This document shows positions 33,147 through 42,206 of a stretch of 48,770 nucleotides of DNA, one piece after another. Below the pieces are notes generated by a model, which was given only the letters and a program-made list of their open reading frames with translations, did no database searches and was not told the DNA's origin. Source of the DNA: Clostridia bacterium. Its GTDB lineage: Bacteria > Bacillota > Clostridia > RUG12999. A program made the translations under genes and the position numbers. Location of the stretch: assembly GCA_017396395.1 (NCBI GenBank), contig JAFQMF010000012.1:1-48770 (forward strand). Reading direction: 5' to 3'. Position 1 is the stretch's first letter. Each line of letters begins with the position of its first letter.

Positions 33147-34124
33147 ATGTCAAATGACCTTGTTATATCTGATAATAAAGAAGTTCTGGTCAGTGTTGTA
33201 TGTAATGCATTTAATCATGAAAAATATATAAGGGATGCACTGGAAGGGTTTATAAAACAAAAAACTAACTTTGGTTTTGAAGTTTTGGTGCATGACGATG
33301 CTTCAACTGACAAAACTCCCGAAATAATAAAAGAATATGCTGAAAAATATCCTGATATAATAAAACCCATTTATCAGACAGTTAATCAGTACTCTCAAAA
33401 AATTAGTATTTCTGCTACTTTTCAGTATCCAAGAGCAAAGGGCAAATATATAGCCATATGTGAAGGTGATGATTACTGGACAGATGAGATGAAGCTGCAA
33501 AAACAATTTGATGCATTAGAGGCACATCCGGAAGTTGATATGTGTACACATGGTGCTTTAATGATAAATGATAGAACGGGAAAAATTAAACAAAATATTT
33601 CGCCAAAAGATTTTGACACGATTATTCCTATGGAAGAAGTTATTTTAGGCGGAGGTGGTTTTGTTGCTACAAACAGTCACTTTTTCAGAAAAGATATTTT
33701 AAAAAATCAGCCCAAATTCAGGAAGGCACTTGCATTTGATTATACTATGCAGATGTATGGTGCAATGCGTGGCGGGATGTTATATTTAAAGGATACAATG
33801 TCTGTATATAGGTCGCTGACATCAGGATCCTGGACAGTTAGAAATGTGGGCAAATTTAAAGCCATTGCCGAAAAAATTGAAAATGCACTGTTGATTTTAG
33901 ATGAAGAAACTAACGGAAAGTATCACGAAGTAATAGAAGAACGTATTTTGATGGATAAGCTTATTGTTTTTAGAGAACAAGGAAATTACAGAGAAATTTT
34001 TAAACCTGAATATAAAAAGCTTTTGAAAAAAGAAAAGTTTATTAATAAGTTTAAAATATATTTGCACGTATATTGTCCGTATATAATTAAACTTATAAAG
34101 CGTGTTAAATCTTTTAAGGGTTAA
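33147..34124 (+). CDS. Glycosyltransferase family 2
   Basis: A 325-residue GT-A enzyme. It starts with VSVVCNAFNHEKYIRDALEG, has VHDDASTDKTPEII, AKGKYIAICEGDDYWTDEMK (DxD-type metal site) and a C-terminal basic tail. AAAGGGTG precedes ATG 33147. It opens the second EPS block, 126 bp after the ceramidase-like gene. It adds one sugar to the lipid-linked oligosaccharide (inferred from neighbours). Confidence 0.9.
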   Translation: MSNDLVISDNKEVLVSVVCNAFNHEKYIRDALEGFIKQKTNFGFEVLVHDDASTDKTPEIIKEYAEKYPDIIKPIYQTVNQYSQKISISATFQYPRAKGKYIAICEGDDYWTDEMKLQKQFDALEAHPEVDMCTHGALMINDRTGKIKQNISPKDFDTIIPMEEVILGGGGFVATNSHFFRKDILKNQPKFRKALAFDYTMQMYGAMRGGMLYLKDTMSVYRSLTSGSWTVRNVGKFKAIAEKIENALLILDEETNGKYHEVIEERILMDKLIVFREQGNYREIFKPEYKKLLKKEKFINKFKIYLHVYCPYIIKLIKRVKSFKG

Positions 34125-34148
34125 AATGCAAAGTGAGATGAATTATCT

Positions 34149-35594
34149 ATGAGTGATAATATGAAAAATTTAACTATAACAGGTTTCTTCTGGCGTTTTT
34201 TTGAACGTTGCAGTGCCCAGATGGTTATCTTTGTTGTATCATTAATACTTGCAAGACTTCTTGAACCTGAGGTTTACGGAACAATAGCTCTTGTTACAGT
34301 AATTACAAACTTGTTACAGGTTTTTATTGACAGCGGACTTGGAAATGCACTGATACAAAAAAAAGACGCAGATGATATAGATTTTTCTACAGTATTTTAT
34401 TTTAATATTGTAGTATGCGGTGTGCTTTACGCTGGAATGTTCTTTTTTGCACCTGCTATTGCAAACTTTTACAACAACAGCGAGCTTGTTCCTATAATAA
34501 GAGTACTTAGCTTAACTTTAGTCATTTCAGGTGTTAGAAATATACAGCAGGCTTTTGTTTCTCGTAATATGCTGTTTAAAAAGTTTTTCCTTTCCAACAT
34601 AGGTGGCTCTATTGGTGCAGCTATTGCAGGAATAACTATGGCATATATGGGGTTTGGAGTCTGGGCATTAGTTGGACAGCAGCTATTTAATGTTTTAACC
34701 GGTACTGTTGTTCTTTGGTTTGTTGTAAGATGGAGACCGAAGCTTGTATTTTCTTTTCACAGACTAAAAGGATTATTGTCATATGGTTGGAAGCTTTTGG
34801 CTTCGGCTTTTATAGATACAGTTTATAATGATATTCGTCAGCTTATTATAGGTAAATTTTATTCTTCTGCAGACCTTGCTTTTTATAATAGAGGTAAGCA
34901 GATGCCCCAGTTAATTAATGGTATTATAAATGCTTCCGTTGACAGCGTACTGCTGCCTACTATGTCAAAGCAGCAGGATGACACAGAGCGTGTAAAAGCT
35001 ATGACTCGCCGTGCCATAAGAACCAGCAGTTATATTGTTGCACCGTTTTTATTTGGGCTTGCTGCATGCGGGGAAACTTTAGTTAGCTTTATTTTAACAG
35101 ACAAATGGCTAGATTCTGTTTTATTTATTCGGATTTTCTGCGTTACATATGCATTTTATCCTGTTCATACTGCAAACCTTAATGCAATTAAAGCAATGGG
35201 CAGAACAGATATGTTTTTAAAACTGGAAATTGCAAAAAAAGTTTTAGGACTTTTAATTATGTTTTCAACTATATTTATCAGTGTTGAAGCTATGGCATAC
35301 AGCCTGCTGGGCAGTGTGGTTATTACAACAATGATAAATGCATATCCTAATAAAAAGCTTCTTAAATATAGCTGGGCTGAACAAATGAAGGACATTTTGC
35401 CTAATCTTGGATTGTCTTTATTTATGGCTGTTGTGGTATATTCCTTACAGTTTTTGTCGCTTCCTACAGCAACTATACTTGCAATACAGATTATTACAGG
35501 TGCTTGCATTTATATAGGACTTTCTGCATTTTTTAAAATGGAAACTTTCAAATATGTGGTTTCTTCTGCAAAAAGTCTTTTAGCTAAAAAATAG
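34149..35594 (+). CDS. wzx: Wzx-like polysaccharide flippase
   Basis: A 481-residue MOP-superfamily membrane protein with 12-14 predicted helices. The N-terminal FFWRFFERCSAQMVIFVVSL and EPEVYGTIALVTVITNLLQV, followed by IDSGLGNALIQKKDADDIDF, is typical of WzxC/RfbX-type exporters. It would flip undecaprenyl-PP-linked repeat units across the membrane for polymerisation by Wzy (14580). No other flippase gene is seen in the window. The ribosome binding site is weak. Confidence 0.9.
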   Translation: MSDNMKNLTITGFFWRFFERCSAQMVIFVVSLILARLLEPEVYGTIALVTVITNLLQVFIDSGLGNALIQKKDADDIDFSTVFYFNIVVCGVLYAGMFFFAPAIANFYNNSELVPIIRVLSLTLVISGVRNIQQAFVSRNMLFKKFFLSNIGGSIGAAIAGITMAYMGFGVWALVGQQLFNVLTGTVVLWFVVRWRPKLVFSFHRLKGLLSYGWKLLASAFIDTVYNDIRQLIIGKFYSSADLAFYNRGKQMPQLINGIINASVDSVLLPTMSKQQDDTERVKAMTRRAIRTSSYIVAPFLFGLAACGETLVSFILTDKWLDSVLFIRIFCVTYAFYPVHTANLNAIKAMGRTDMFLKLEIAKKVLGLLIMFSTIFISVEAMAYSLLGSVVITTMINAYPNKKLLKYSWAEQMKDILPNLGLSLFMAVVVYSLQFLSLPTATILAIQIITGACIYIGLSAFFKMETFKYVVSSAKSLLAKK

Positions 35595-35624
35595 TAACAA
35601 TTATTATAGAAGGGAAGAAAGTGA

Positions 35625-36863
35625 ATGAAGGCTTTAGTTTTAGCCGGAGGATTTCCTCAGATTGCTTTAATACAGGAACTGAAAAAACGTGGGATATATA
35701 CTGTTTTAGCGGATTATTATGAAGAACCTGTAGCAAAACCCTATGCAGATAAATTTTATCGCACATCAACTTTAGATGTGGATTCAATAAAAGATATTGC
35801 AGTTAATGAGAAGGTGGATTTTCTTATTACAGCTTGTACAGACCAGGCTCTTTTAACCGTTGCTTTAGTTTCTGAGCAACTTTCTCTTCCTTGCTATATA
35901 GACTATAAAACAGCTCTTAATGTTACCAATAAATCCTATATGAAAAAAGTGTTTGTGGAAAATAATATTCCTACAGCACAGCATTTCATTTTAAGTGAGT
36001 TGGATTTTTCCCTGATATCTCACCTTGAGTATCCGTTAATTGTAAAGCCTGTTGATTGCAATAGCTCGAAGGGTGTTAAAAAAGCTTTTAATGAGAAAGA
36101 GCTTAAAGAAGCTTTTGCAGATGCTGTGAATTTCAGCAGAACAAATACTGCTATAATTGAAGAATTTATGGAAGGACAGGAGATTACAGCTGATATATAC
36201 GTTGAAAATGGTACTGCAAAGCTATTATCAATTGCAAACAGCGATAAAATCGCAGACCAGGACAAGTTTGTAATATGGCGGACAAGATATCCTGCAGACG
36301 AGGCAAGTGAGCATATAGATAATCTTGTAGCAAAAACAGCTCAGCAAATTGCAGATGCCTTTGGAATTACTGATGCTCCTATGCTTGTGCAAATGATTAC
36401 CGACGGAAAAAAAGTATCTGTACTTGAATTCAGTGCAAGAACAGGTGGCGGTGTTAAATACAGGCTTATTCATAAGGTAAGCGGTGTAGATGTAATTTCT
36501 GCGGTAGTTGACCTGACACTTGGAATAAAGCCTGATATTGAGGTGAAACCTCCCGAAAACAAGTATATTTCTAATGAGTTCATATATTGCAAGCCTGGTA
36601 AATTTGACCATTTTGAAGGTTTTGAGGAAATGAAACAACAGGGAATAATTTCTGAATATTTCCTGTTTAAATGGAAGGGTGCAGAGTTTGACAAGGTAGA
36701 AAACAGCGGAGACAGGGTAGGAGTATTTACCATTCAGGCAGATACGCCTGAGGAAATGATAAGAAAACATAGAACTGCACTTGATAATATTAAGGTTGTT
36801 GATGCTGATGGTAATAATATTATGAGATACGACTTATTTACAGATTGGTTTGCTGCAAAATAA
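35625..36863 (+). CDS. ATP-grasp ligase (third of three)
   Basis: A 412-residue protein. The N-terminal domain begins MKALVLAGGFPQIALIQELK; the ATP loop is KPVDCNSSKGV (141-151); EEFMEGQEITADIYVENG follows, and VLEFSARTGGGVKYRLIHKV forms the metal and substrate region. It resembles the first ATP-grasp protein in plan but is only distantly similar. It lies directly before a VioA-like aminotransferase. The pairing suggests it acylates the amino group of the dideoxy sugar with an amino acid or other carboxylate (inference). GAAGGGAAG precedes ATG 35625. Confidence 0.85.
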   Translation: MKALVLAGGFPQIALIQELKKRGIYTVLADYYEEPVAKPYADKFYRTSTLDVDSIKDIAVNEKVDFLITACTDQALLTVALVSEQLSLPCYIDYKTALNVTNKSYMKKVFVENNIPTAQHFILSELDFSLISHLEYPLIVKPVDCNSSKGVKKAFNEKELKEAFADAVNFSRTNTAIIEEFMEGQEITADIYVENGTAKLLSIANSDKIADQDKFVIWRTRYPADEASEHIDNLVAKTAQQIADAFGITDAPMLVQMITDGKKVSVLEFSARTGGGVKYRLIHKVSGVDVISAVVDLTLGIKPDIEVKPPENKYISNEFIYCKPGKFDHFEGFEEMKQQGIISEYFLFKWKGAEFDKVENSGDRVGVFTIQADTPEEMIRKHRTALDNIKVVDADGNNIMRYDLFTDWFAAK

Positions 36864-36885
36864 TTCTTAAGGAGTAATAAAGTGA

Positions 36886-36972
36886 GTGGATATACATCTA
36901 AAACAAAGTTTAAGTAAAGTTGAATTGAAAGATTTTTATAAGTTATATATGGAAAGTCAGATTAATGAATAA
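36886..36972 (+). other. Possible 28-residue open frame or gene remnant
   Basis: GTG 36886, preceded by AAGGAG, opens a 28-codon frame (VDIHLKQSLSKVELKDFYKL...). It has no recognisable family and may be a remnant of a lost gene between the ATP-grasp and aminotransferase genes. Confidence 0.25.
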
Positions 36973-36998
36973 ATAATTTGCAGAAAGTGAGGCTTATT

Positions 36999-38102
36999 AT
37001 GTCTCAGATAAATGTGACACGCTCCTCAATGCCCTCTTTTGAGGAATATTGCAATGAAATTAAAGAGTTATGGGATAGCCGTTGGCTTACTAATATGGGG
37101 GTAAAGCATAAATGCTTTGAAGAAGGCTTGCTGTCCTATTTAAATTCAGATAATGTTAAGCTGTATGCTAACGGACATCTTGCTCTGGAAAATATATTAG
37201 AGGCATATGATTTTCCCAAAAACAGTGAGGTTATAACAACACCCTTTACATTTGCTTCAACTACTCACTCTATTGTAAGGGCGGGACTTAAGCCTGTAAT
37301 GTGTGATATTAATAAATACGATTATACAATTGATGTAAATTTAATTGAGGGTCTTATAACCGAAAAGACTGTTGCAATTATGCCTGTTCATGTTTATGGA
37401 AACCTTTGTGATGTAGATAGAATAAAGGAGATTGCAATAAAGCATAATCTTAAGGTTATATATGATGCTGCACATGCCTTTGCAGTTACATATAATGGCA
37501 TAAGCTCAGCAAATTTTGGAGATGCGTCAATGTTCAGCTTTCACGCTACAAAGGTATTTAACAGTATTGAAGGTGGTGCGTTATTTTTCAGAGATGCTGC
37601 TTTTTCACAAAAGCTTGACCAGCTTAAAAATTTTGGCATATCAGGTCAGGAAAGTGTTTCACTAATTGGCGGTAACGGAAAAATGAATGAATTTGCCGCA
37701 GCGATGGGAGTATGCAATCTTAGACATCTTGATGAGGAAATTGCAAAACGTGCCAAAGTTTATGAAAGATACTGTGAAAGACTTGGAAATGTTAAGAGAA
37801 TATGTTTAAATACCATTCAAGAAAATGTTAAAACAAATTATGCATATTTTCCAGTTGTTTTTGACGGATATAAATATTCACGAGATGAAATTTTTGAAAA
37901 ATTGATTGCAGAAAAGATCATAGCCAGAAAATATTTCTTTCCACTTACAAATACCTTTGATTGTTATAAAGAATATGAATTTTACGGAGCTGAAAAAACT
38001 CCTGTAGCAAGTTATATTTCGGGCAGAGTACTTACTCTTCCTATGTATGCGGATTTAGCTTTAGAAGATGTTGACAAAATATGTGATATTATATTACAAT
38101 AA
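36999..38102 (+). CDS. DegT-family aminotransferase, VioA-like
   Basis: A 367-residue PLP enzyme. It has [50 protein letters not shown] with the PLP Asp, and [13 protein letters not shown] with the Schiff-base Lys185. The FHATKxFNxIEGG form is found in VioA-type dTDP-4-keto-6-deoxyglucose 4-aminotransferases. With RmlA and RmlB next to it, the likely product is dTDP-4-amino-4,6-dideoxyglucose. A 3-amino product (FdtB type) is less likely because no ketoisomerase gene is present. ATG 36999 follows AAAGTGAGG; the in-frame TTG 36978 is rejected. Confidence 0.87.
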   Translation: MSQINVTRSSMPSFEEYCNEIKELWDSRWLTNMGVKHKCFEEGLLSYLNSDNVKLYANGHLALENILEAYDFPKNSEVITTPFTFASTTHSIVRAGLKPVMCDINKYDYTIDVNLIEGLITEKTVAIMPVHVYGNLCDVDRIKEIAIKHNLKVIYDAAHAFAVTYNGISSANFGDASMFSFHATKVFNSIEGGALFFRDAAFSQKLDQLKNFGISGQESVSLIGGNGKMNEFAAAMGVCNLRHLDEEIAKRAKVYERYCERLGNVKRICLNTIQENVKTNYAYFPVVFDGYKYSRDEIFEKLIAEKIIARKYFFPLTNTFDCYKEYEFYGAEKTPVASYISGRVLTLPMYADLALEDVDKICDIILQ

Positions 38103-38119
38103 AGGGGGCAAATCATATT

Positions 38120-38992
38120 ATGAAAGGTATTATTTTAGCTGGCGGTAAGGGAACACGTCTTTACCCAATGACAAAGGTTGTTTCAAAGCAACTTTTACCT
38201 ATTTACGATAAACCGCTTATTTATTATCCTTTATCTATACTGCTTCTGGCTGGAATAAGAGATATTCTTATTATTTCTACACCTGAAGATACCCCTAGCT
38301 ATAAAAAGCTCTTAGGTGACGGCTCTAATATAGGTGTAAATTTCAGCTATAAAGTGCAGGACAAACCCCGAGGACTTGCTGATGCATTTATATTAGGAGA
38401 AGAATTTATTGGTGACGACAACGTATGCCTTATACTTGGTGATAATGTTTTTTATGGTCAGAATATGACAACAATACTTAACCGTGCAAAAGAGAAAACA
38501 ACAGGTGCCACAATTTTTGGATATCCTGTAAAGGACCCTCGTTCTTTTGGCGTTGTTGAATTTGACGAAGAACATAAGGTTATAGGCATTGAAGAAAAAC
38601 CTGAGAATCCAAAGTCAAATTATGCTGTTCCAGGACTTTATTTTTACGATAACAGAGTAGTTGAAATTGCTAAAAATATTAAACCTTCAGCAAGAGGAGA
38701 AATTGAAATTACAGCAGTAAATAATGCTTATCTTGAAATGGGTGAGCTTAATGTTGTTTTAATGGGCAGAGGTATGGCATGGCTGGATACAGGTACTCCT
38801 GAAGGGATGCTTTCTGCTTCTGAATATGTGGAAGCAGTGCAGTCAAGACAAGGCTTTTACGTTTCTTGTATTGAGGAAATTGCATGGAGAAGGCACTTTA
38901 TTGATGACGCTCAACTTAAAAAAATTGGTGAAAGCCTTAAAATGACTGAATACGGACAGTATTTGTTGTCCCTTATCAAGGAGGATGAATAA
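38120..38992 (+). CDS. rfbA: Glucose-1-phosphate thymidylyltransferase
   Basis: A 290-residue RmlA. It has [20 protein letters not shown] with the nucleotide-binding Arg, [27 protein letters not shown], and [20 protein letters not shown]. It makes dTDP-glucose from dTTP and glucose-1-phosphate. Length and motifs are those of the long type. Its stop overlaps the start of rfbB (TAATG). It supplies the dTDP sugar for the aminotransferase before it. Confidence 0.95.
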   Translation: MKGIILAGGKGTRLYPMTKVVSKQLLPIYDKPLIYYPLSILLLAGIRDILIISTPEDTPSYKKLLGDGSNIGVNFSYKVQDKPRGLADAFILGEEFIGDDNVCLILGDNVFYGQNMTTILNRAKEKTTGATIFGYPVKDPRSFGVVEFDEEHKVIGIEEKPENPKSNYAVPGLYFYDNRVVEIAKNIKPSARGEIEITAVNNAYLEMGELNVVLMGRGMAWLDTGTPEGMLSASEYVEAVQSRQGFYVSCIEEIAWRRHFIDDAQLKKIGESLKMTEYGQYLLSLIKEDE

Positions 38993-40011
38993 TGAATATT
39001 ATTGTTACCGGCGGTGCAGGTTTTATAGGCTCAAATTTTGTTTATCATATGTTAGGAAAATATCCAGAATATAAAATTCTTTGTATTGATTGTCTTACTT
39101 ATGCGGGAAATATGTCAACACTTAAAGAAGCTATGGATAATCCTAATTTTAAATTTTTCAAAACAAATATTTGTGACCGCAAAGCTATATATGAAATTTT
39201 CGAAAATGAGAAACCTGATATAGTAGTAAATTTTGCTGCAGAAAGCCATGTTGATCGTTCTATTGAAAATCCTGAGGTTTTTCTTCAAACAAATATTTTG
39301 GGAACACAGGTGCTTATGGATGCCTGCAGAAAGTATGGAATTAAAAGATACCATCAAGTTTCCACTGACGAAGTATATGGAGATTTACCCCTTGACAGAC
39401 CTGACCTTTTCTTTACAGAGGAGACTCCTATTCATACAAGCAGTCCATATAGTGCTTCTAAAGCTTCTGCAGACCTTTTAGTGCAGGCTTACCACAGAAC
39501 TTTTGGACTTCCTGTGACAATCAGCCGTTGTTCCAATAACTACGGACCATATCATTTTCCTGAAAAGCTTATTCCGCTTATGATAGCAAACGCTCTTAAC
39601 GATAAACCTTTGCCTGTTTATGGAGAGGGCTTAAATGTGCGTGATTGGCTATATGTAGAAGACCATTGTAAGGCTATTGACCTTATTATTCATAATGGTA
39701 AGGTAGGAGAAGTTTACAATATCGGCGGTCATAATGAAATGAAAAATATTGATATTGTAAAGCTTATTTGTAAGCATCTTGAAAAGCCTGAAAGCCTTAT
39801 TACTTTTGTAACAGACCGCAAAGGTCATGATATGAGGTATGCAATTGACCCTACAAAAATTCATAATGAATTAGGATGGCTTCCTGAAACTAAGTTTGCA
39901 GATGGGATTTTAAAAACCATAAAATGGTATCTTGAAAACAAAGAGTGGTGGGAAACCATAATCTCAGGGGAATATCAAAGCTATTACGAAAAGATGTATA
40001 AAGACAGATAA
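38992..40011 (+). CDS. rfbB: dTDP-glucose 4,6-dehydratase
   Basis: A 339-residue RmlB. It has GGAGFIGSNFVYHML for NAD, NFAAESHVDRSIENP, the catalytic STDEVYGDLP, YSASKASADLLV with Tyr and Lys, and RCSNNYGPYHFPEKLIPLMI. It makes dTDP-4-keto-6-deoxyglucose. RmlC and RmlD are missing nearby (only an rfbC remnant at 20202), so the keto sugar probably goes to the VioA-like aminotransferase rather than rhamnose. Confidence 0.95.
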   Translation: MNIIVTGGAGFIGSNFVYHMLGKYPEYKILCIDCLTYAGNMSTLKEAMDNPNFKFFKTNICDRKAIYEIFENEKPDIVVNFAAESHVDRSIENPEVFLQTNILGTQVLMDACRKYGIKRYHQVSTDEVYGDLPLDRPDLFFTEETPIHTSSPYSASKASADLLVQAYHRTFGLPVTISRCSNNYGPYHFPEKLIPLMIANALNDKPLPVYGEGLNVRDWLYVEDHCKAIDLIIHNGKVGEVYNIGGHNEMKNIDIVKLICKHLEKPESLITFVTDRKGHDMRYAIDPTKIHNELGWLPETKFADGILKTIKWYLENKEWWETIISGEYQSYYEKMYKDR

Positions 40012-40068
40012 TCTTTAGAAATTCATATTGTTATTAATATATTTAATTATAGAAAGGTGAAAACTAAA

Positions 40069-40767
40069 ATGTACAAAGATTTTAAAATCAAACCTCCTTT
40101 TTTCGAGGTAGGACCAAAGGCAATTATGTATGGAGACAGAATGTTAAAACTTGCAAAGGCTCTTGATAAAATTGCAATTAAGTATGATGTGGATATTATT
40201 GTAACTCCACAATATACAGATATCAGATTACTTGCTGATAATACTGAAAGAATACTTGTTTTTGCTCAGCATATGGATTATCTTCCTGTAGGAAGAGGTC
40301 TGGGTTCTGTGCTTCCTGAAGCTGTTAAAGCTGCAGGTGCAAAGGGTGTAATGCTTAACCATGCTGAGAAAAAGCTTACTATGGAGGAAATTGAAAAGAC
40401 AATTGCAAGAGCAGACGAAGTAGGTCTTGCTACAATTGTTTGTGCAGATACAGTTGAAGAGCTTAAGGAAATTGCTAAGCTTTCTCCCAACCTTTTAGTT
40501 GCCGAGCCTACAGAGCTTATAGGAACAGGTAAAACAAGTGATGACAACTATGTTATTCAGACAATTAAAACTGTAAGAGAAATCAATCCTGACATTATGG
40601 TACTTCAGGGTGCAGGCATTTCTAATGGTGAAGATGTTTATAACACCATTAAACTTGGTGCTCAGGCTACAGGCTCAACAAGCGGTATTTTAAAGGCTGA
40701 TGACCCTGAGGCTATGGCAGAGGAAATGATTGCAGCTCTTCGCCGTGCATGGGACGAACTTCACTAA
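40069..40767 (+). CDS. Triose-phosphate isomerase-like protein (archaeal-type, likely paralogue)
   Basis: A 232-residue TIM barrel. It has the His region FAQHMDYLPVGRGLGSVLPE, the MLNHAEKKLT block, and AEPTELIGTGKTS with the catalytic Glu, followed by QGAGISNGEDV and GAQATGSTSGIL. It resembles the shorter archaeal TIM branch. The usual N-terminal NxK of loop 1 is not obvious (PPFFEVGPKAIMYGD instead), so the substrate may be another short ketose/aldose phosphate, such as a tetrulose phosphate (inference). ATG 40069 has AAAGGTG upstream. It starts a six-gene operon with kinase and isomerase genes. Confidence 0.82.
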   Translation: MYKDFKIKPPFFEVGPKAIMYGDRMLKLAKALDKIAIKYDVDIIVTPQYTDIRLLADNTERILVFAQHMDYLPVGRGLGSVLPEAVKAAGAKGVMLNHAEKKLTMEEIEKTIARADEVGLATIVCADTVEELKEIAKLSPNLLVAEPTELIGTGKTSDDNYVIQTIKTVREINPDIMVLQGAGISNGEDVYNTIKLGAQATGSTSGILKADDPEAMAEEMIAALRRAWDELH

Positions 40768-40808
40768 ATTGAAAGGATAGGTTTTCTATTGGAAACCGAT
40801 AATTAATT

Positions 40809-42206
40809 ATGAAATATTTACTTGGTGCGGATATTGGGACAACCTCCCTTAAAGCGGCAGTATTTGACGAAAAGGGGAATCAAATCCGTGTTACAACTAA
40901 GGATTACACTTTAATAGTTTCAGGGGATAAGGTGGAGTTTCCTGCTGAAGATTATTTTAAGCTTTTTAAAGAAGCTTATGATGAAATTTCACAGGGACTT
41001 GAAATCTCAGCTTTAGCTGTTGATACACAGTGCGAAACTATGATTTTGACTGATGAAAACGGAACTCCTCTTTCAAATGCTATTGTGTGGCTGGATAACA
41101 GAGCTGCAAAACAGGCTGAGGATATAAAAGCGAAGTTTGGAAATGAAAAAGTGTATGAAATAACAGGACAGCCAGAAATTACAGCTACCTGGCCTGCTGC
41201 AAAGCTTTTATGGGTAAAGGAAAATCAGCCTGAAATCTTTGCGAAAACAAAGAAGATATTCCTTTTAGAGGATTATATACTATATAAACTAACAGGTGAG
41301 TTTGTAACAGAACAGACACTTCAGTCATCTTCACTTTATTTTGATATACATAAATTTGACTGGTGGCAGGAAATGCTTGATTATATTGGAATAACAAGGG
41401 AAATGCTGCCAAGAGTTGAAAAAAGTGCCGTAAAAGTTGGTACATATGAAGGAGCAACTGTTGTTACCGGTGCAATTGACCAGATTGCAGGTGCAATTGG
41501 TGCCGGAGTAATGGGAGAGGGAATTATAAGCGAAATGACAGGTACAACTATGGCAATATTTGCACCTTGTGAAACTATTCCAGAATATAATCCTGAAAGT
41601 ATTATTCCTTGTCATATAAATTTTGACGGAAAATATTGTTTGCTTTCCTGGACCCCCACAGCTGGTATCGCATTAAAGTGGTTTAAAAATAATTTCTGTG
41701 AAAATTTTTCTTTTAAAGAGCTAGACCAGATGGCTGAGAAGGTTTCTCCAGGTTGTAACGGACTTACCTTTTTACCATTTTTGTGCGGAAGTACAATGCC
41801 TAAATACAATCCTGATGCAAGAGGTGCGTTTTTAGGGCTTACTATGGAGCATACAAGAGCACATATGATACGCAGTGTCCTTGAAGCAGTTGCCTGTCTT
41901 TTAAAGGAAAATCTTGATTATCTTGGAGTTTCCTGCAGTGAAATACGTTCAATGGGAGGCGGTGCAACAAGTCCTCTTTGGTGTAAAATCAAGGCGGATA
42001 TGACAGGTAAAAAGATTGTGACTTTAGAAAATAACGAAACAGCTTGTCTTGGTTCTGCTTTTCTTGCAGGTATGGGAGCAGGAATATATTCTGATATTTC
42101 AGAGTGTGCGAAAATGGTTGCAGTAAAAAAGGTATATGAGCCTGCAAATGATGATTATACAGAGTGTTTTAATAATTTTAAGAAAGCGGAGGAAATGATA
42201 GTATGA
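40809..42206 (+). CDS. FGGY-family carbohydrate kinase
   Basis: A 465-residue kinase. It has LGADIGTTSLKAAVFDEKGN, VDTQCETMIL, IVWLDNRA, EMTGTTMAI and MGGGATSPLWCKIKADMTGK, the last typical of the xylulokinase/rhamnulokinase branch. It phosphorylates a ketose or similar polyol. Its stop overlaps the start of the FucI-like isomerase (ATGA), so the two act together: isomerise an aldose, then phosphorylate the ketose. The sugar is not identifiable. Confidence 0.9.
   Translation: MKYLLGADIGTTSLKAAVFDEKGNQIRVTTKDYTLIVSGDKVEFPAEDYFKLFKEAYDEISQGLEISALAVDTQCETMILTDENGTPLSNAIVWLDNRAAKQAEDIKAKFGNEKVYEITGQPEITATWPAAKLLWVKENQPEIFAKTKKIFLLEDYILYKLTGEFVTEQTLQSSSLYFDIHKFDWWQEMLDYIGITREMLPRVEKSAVKVGTYEGATVVTGAIDQIAGAIGAGVMGEGIISEMTGTTMAIFAPCETIPEYNPESIIPCHINFDGKYCLLSWTPTAGIALKWFKNNFCENFSFKELDQMAEKVSPGCNGLTFLPFLCGSTMPKYNPDARGAFLGLTMEHTRAHMIRSVLEAVACLLKENLDYLGVSCSEIRSMGGGATSPLWCKIKADMTGKKIVTLENNETACLGSAFLAGMGAGIYSDISECAKMVAVKKVYEPANDDYTECFNNFKKAEEMIV

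Noticed and set aside
36228..36770. 180-residue minus-strand open frame
   Set aside because: It is antisense to the third ATP-grasp gene and has no domain pattern.
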